Shown piece by piece: positions 63,068 to 64,000 of a stretch of DNA of 64,000 bases. The translations under genes were made by a program, and so were the position numbers. Source of the DNA: Edaphobacter aggregans DSM 19364 (GTDB lineage: Bacteria; Acidobacteriota; Terriglobia; Terriglobales; Acidobacteriaceae); NCBI RefSeq assembly GCF_000745965.1, contig NZ_JQKI01000022.1, forward strand, positions 36,078 through 100,077, in the 5' to 3' direction. How positions within the stretch are numbered: position 1 is the first letter of the stretch; the number at the start of each line of letters is the position of its first letter. The notes under the pieces are model-generated. The model did not search any database. It was not told the origin of the DNA and saw only the letters and a program-made list of their open reading frames with translations.

Positions 63068-63718
63068 TCACTCGCTATTCAGTAGCTCGGGAGCGTTGTT
63101 GCGGACGTTGCCTACGTCTTTCGAGACCTCGAAGGCCTCCATCTCGTCGGCGGGGAAGGGGCGCGCAGCAGGTCGATTGGAGGGCGGGTGGGGTCGAAGT
63201 CGCGGTCGAGCCAACGATCGAAGTCTCCGGGGTGCAGGATGACAGGCATGCGGTGGTGGACCGCGGCCATGAGCTCGTTCGCGTCGGTGGTGAGATGGTG
63301 TAGCTCTGCAGCCACTGGTCGTTCGCGGGGTCCTTCCAGGCATCCCACAGACCGGAGAATGCCATCATCCTGCCGTTGGGAGGTCGAAGGCGAAGGGAAT
63401 CTTGTTCTTCGTATCGAGGCGCCACTCGTAGAAGCCGGAGGCGGGGACGAGGTAGCGGCGCTTCTTGAAGGGCTCGCGGTAGGTGCGCGAGACGACTGTC
63501 TCGGCGCGGGCGTTGACGGTGGAGAGGCCTTTGACGTCCTTACTGTCCTTCGTGAAGAAGGGAATTAGGCCCCAGCGCAGCAAGACGAGCTCACGTCGCC
63601 TGTGACGGATGATTGGTTGCATGCTCGTGGGCGCGACGTTGTAGTCCCACGGCGTCGACGGGGTACCGTCATCGACCACGTGGGCGTGAAAGGCCTCGGC
63701 TTCAGGAATATCCCTCGG
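63068..63718 (-). pseudogene. SOS response-associated peptidase (YedK/HMCES, SRAP), frameshifted
   Basis: Minus-strand fragments in successive frames reconstruct one SRAP protein: NVAPTSMQPI...VPASGFYEWRLDTKNKIPFAF; then GRMMAFSGLWDAWKDPANDQ; then TTDANELMAAVHHRMPVIL with DFDRWLD; then FPADEMEAFEVSKDVGNVRN to a stop. That means at least three frameshifts. The N-terminal Met-Cys (the catalytic Cys2 that crosslinks abasic DNA) is missing; a stop lies just upstream at 63719-63721. The active protein is not made from this locus. Confidence 0.8.
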
Positions 63719-63810
63719 TTATGACTGAGGTTCGCGTATTCTTGAATGCGGACACCCAAATTAGCTACTTTCAACGTGACGTCGGAATCGACGTGCGTTC
63801 GCCCACGTGA

Positions 63811-64000
63811 GGATCTGCAACAAACTCCGAGACGGGTCAGGTGCTGAGCGGAATTGCCCCGTCGCGAGAGAGGGGCAGCAGAGCTGTTGCGTGCCCAGAT
63901 CGCCCCGAAACAACAAACCAGCTGCGTTGTCCCGCCTGCTCCGGCACCATGCTGGTCATCGAACGGATCACGAGCGCTCAACTTTACTTCCGGCCAGACC
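63811..64000 (+). pseudogene. Possible transposase C-terminal fragment, cut by the window edge
   Basis: The plus-strand frame opens at 63811 and codes CPACSGTMLVIERITSAQLYFRP near the end, a zinc-ribbon half (CPAC) plus tail like those I associate with IS91-type transposases. There is no start codon context, and the frame leaves the window. Identification is tentative. Confidence 0.3.

Overview
The window is about 60% GC and reads as chromosome of an acidobacterium of the Acidobacteriaceae (Granulicella / Edaphobacter / Terriglobus type). The evidence is indirect: the gene mix, the style of several lineage-typical small proteins, and short dispersed intergenic repeats of a kind I associate with these genomes. 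Genus cannot be fixed from the sequence alone. Most of the window is ordinary housekeeping chromosome with tightly packed, often overlapping genes; only the last 1.6 kb looks like decayed mobile DNA.

Region by region. 43-14386 (minus): a respiratory complex I operon in the order nuoA-C-D-(two unknown genes)-E-F-G-H-J-K-L-M-N. nuoB and nuoI are absent, so the complex lacks the subunits for clusters N2, N6a and N6b unless they are encoded elsewhere. 14444-15388: prepilin peptidase. 15410-19602: a metal-homeostasis cluster made of an OprB-like porin behind a small upstream ORF, a divergent FrmR/CsoR-type sensor, the Nramp transporter mntH and its DtxR-type regulator mntR, with operator-like dyads at three promoters. 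20271-27722: thiG, ruvC, rsmA, glgA, an amino acid permease and a GT39-type glycosyltransferase. 27899-32830: a zinc metallopeptidase, uvrC carrying an insert built from dispersed repeats, an OmpA-like lipoprotein behind a textbook sigma-54 promoter, and a DUF3311 protein. 32902-38574: mazG, a GNAT plus enolase-superfamily (OSBS/NSAR) pair, bactofilin, a methyltransferase-like protein and a small AT-hook protein. 38703-48415: a permease fused to a cytoplasmic USP-like tail, lnt, prfB with its +1 frameshift, a DinB-like protein, a CoA-binding protein, dsbD and two small partners. 48420-57695: rarA, a TrmH-type methyltransferase, tsaC, a DUF218 protein, a DUF92 protein, a beta-propeller lipoprotein, an ECF sigma/anti-sigma pair, a TlyA-type methyltransferase and nadK. 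57702-62317 (minus): an iron-uptake operon (FTR1 permease fused to an FtrD/DUF2318 domain, two FtsX-type permeases, an ATPase) with two dyads over its promoter. 62381-64000: tRNA-Arg(ACG), a 45-nt 3' piece of a second tRNA-Arg, an AP2-domain remnant, a frameshifted SRAP peptidase and a possible transposase tail; this looks like the edge of a genomic island continuing to the right.

How the genes work together. The clearest functional modules are complex I (energy), the Mn/metal cluster (porin, Nramp, MntR, FrmR-like sensor), the ferrous-iron FTR1/ABC system, and a GNAT/NSAR pair that resembles the known D-amino-acid conversion module. The least explained items are the missing nuoB/nuoI with two unknown genes inside the operon, the 89-codon ORF translationally coupled to the porin, and the coding insert in uvrC made from two different intergenic repeats.
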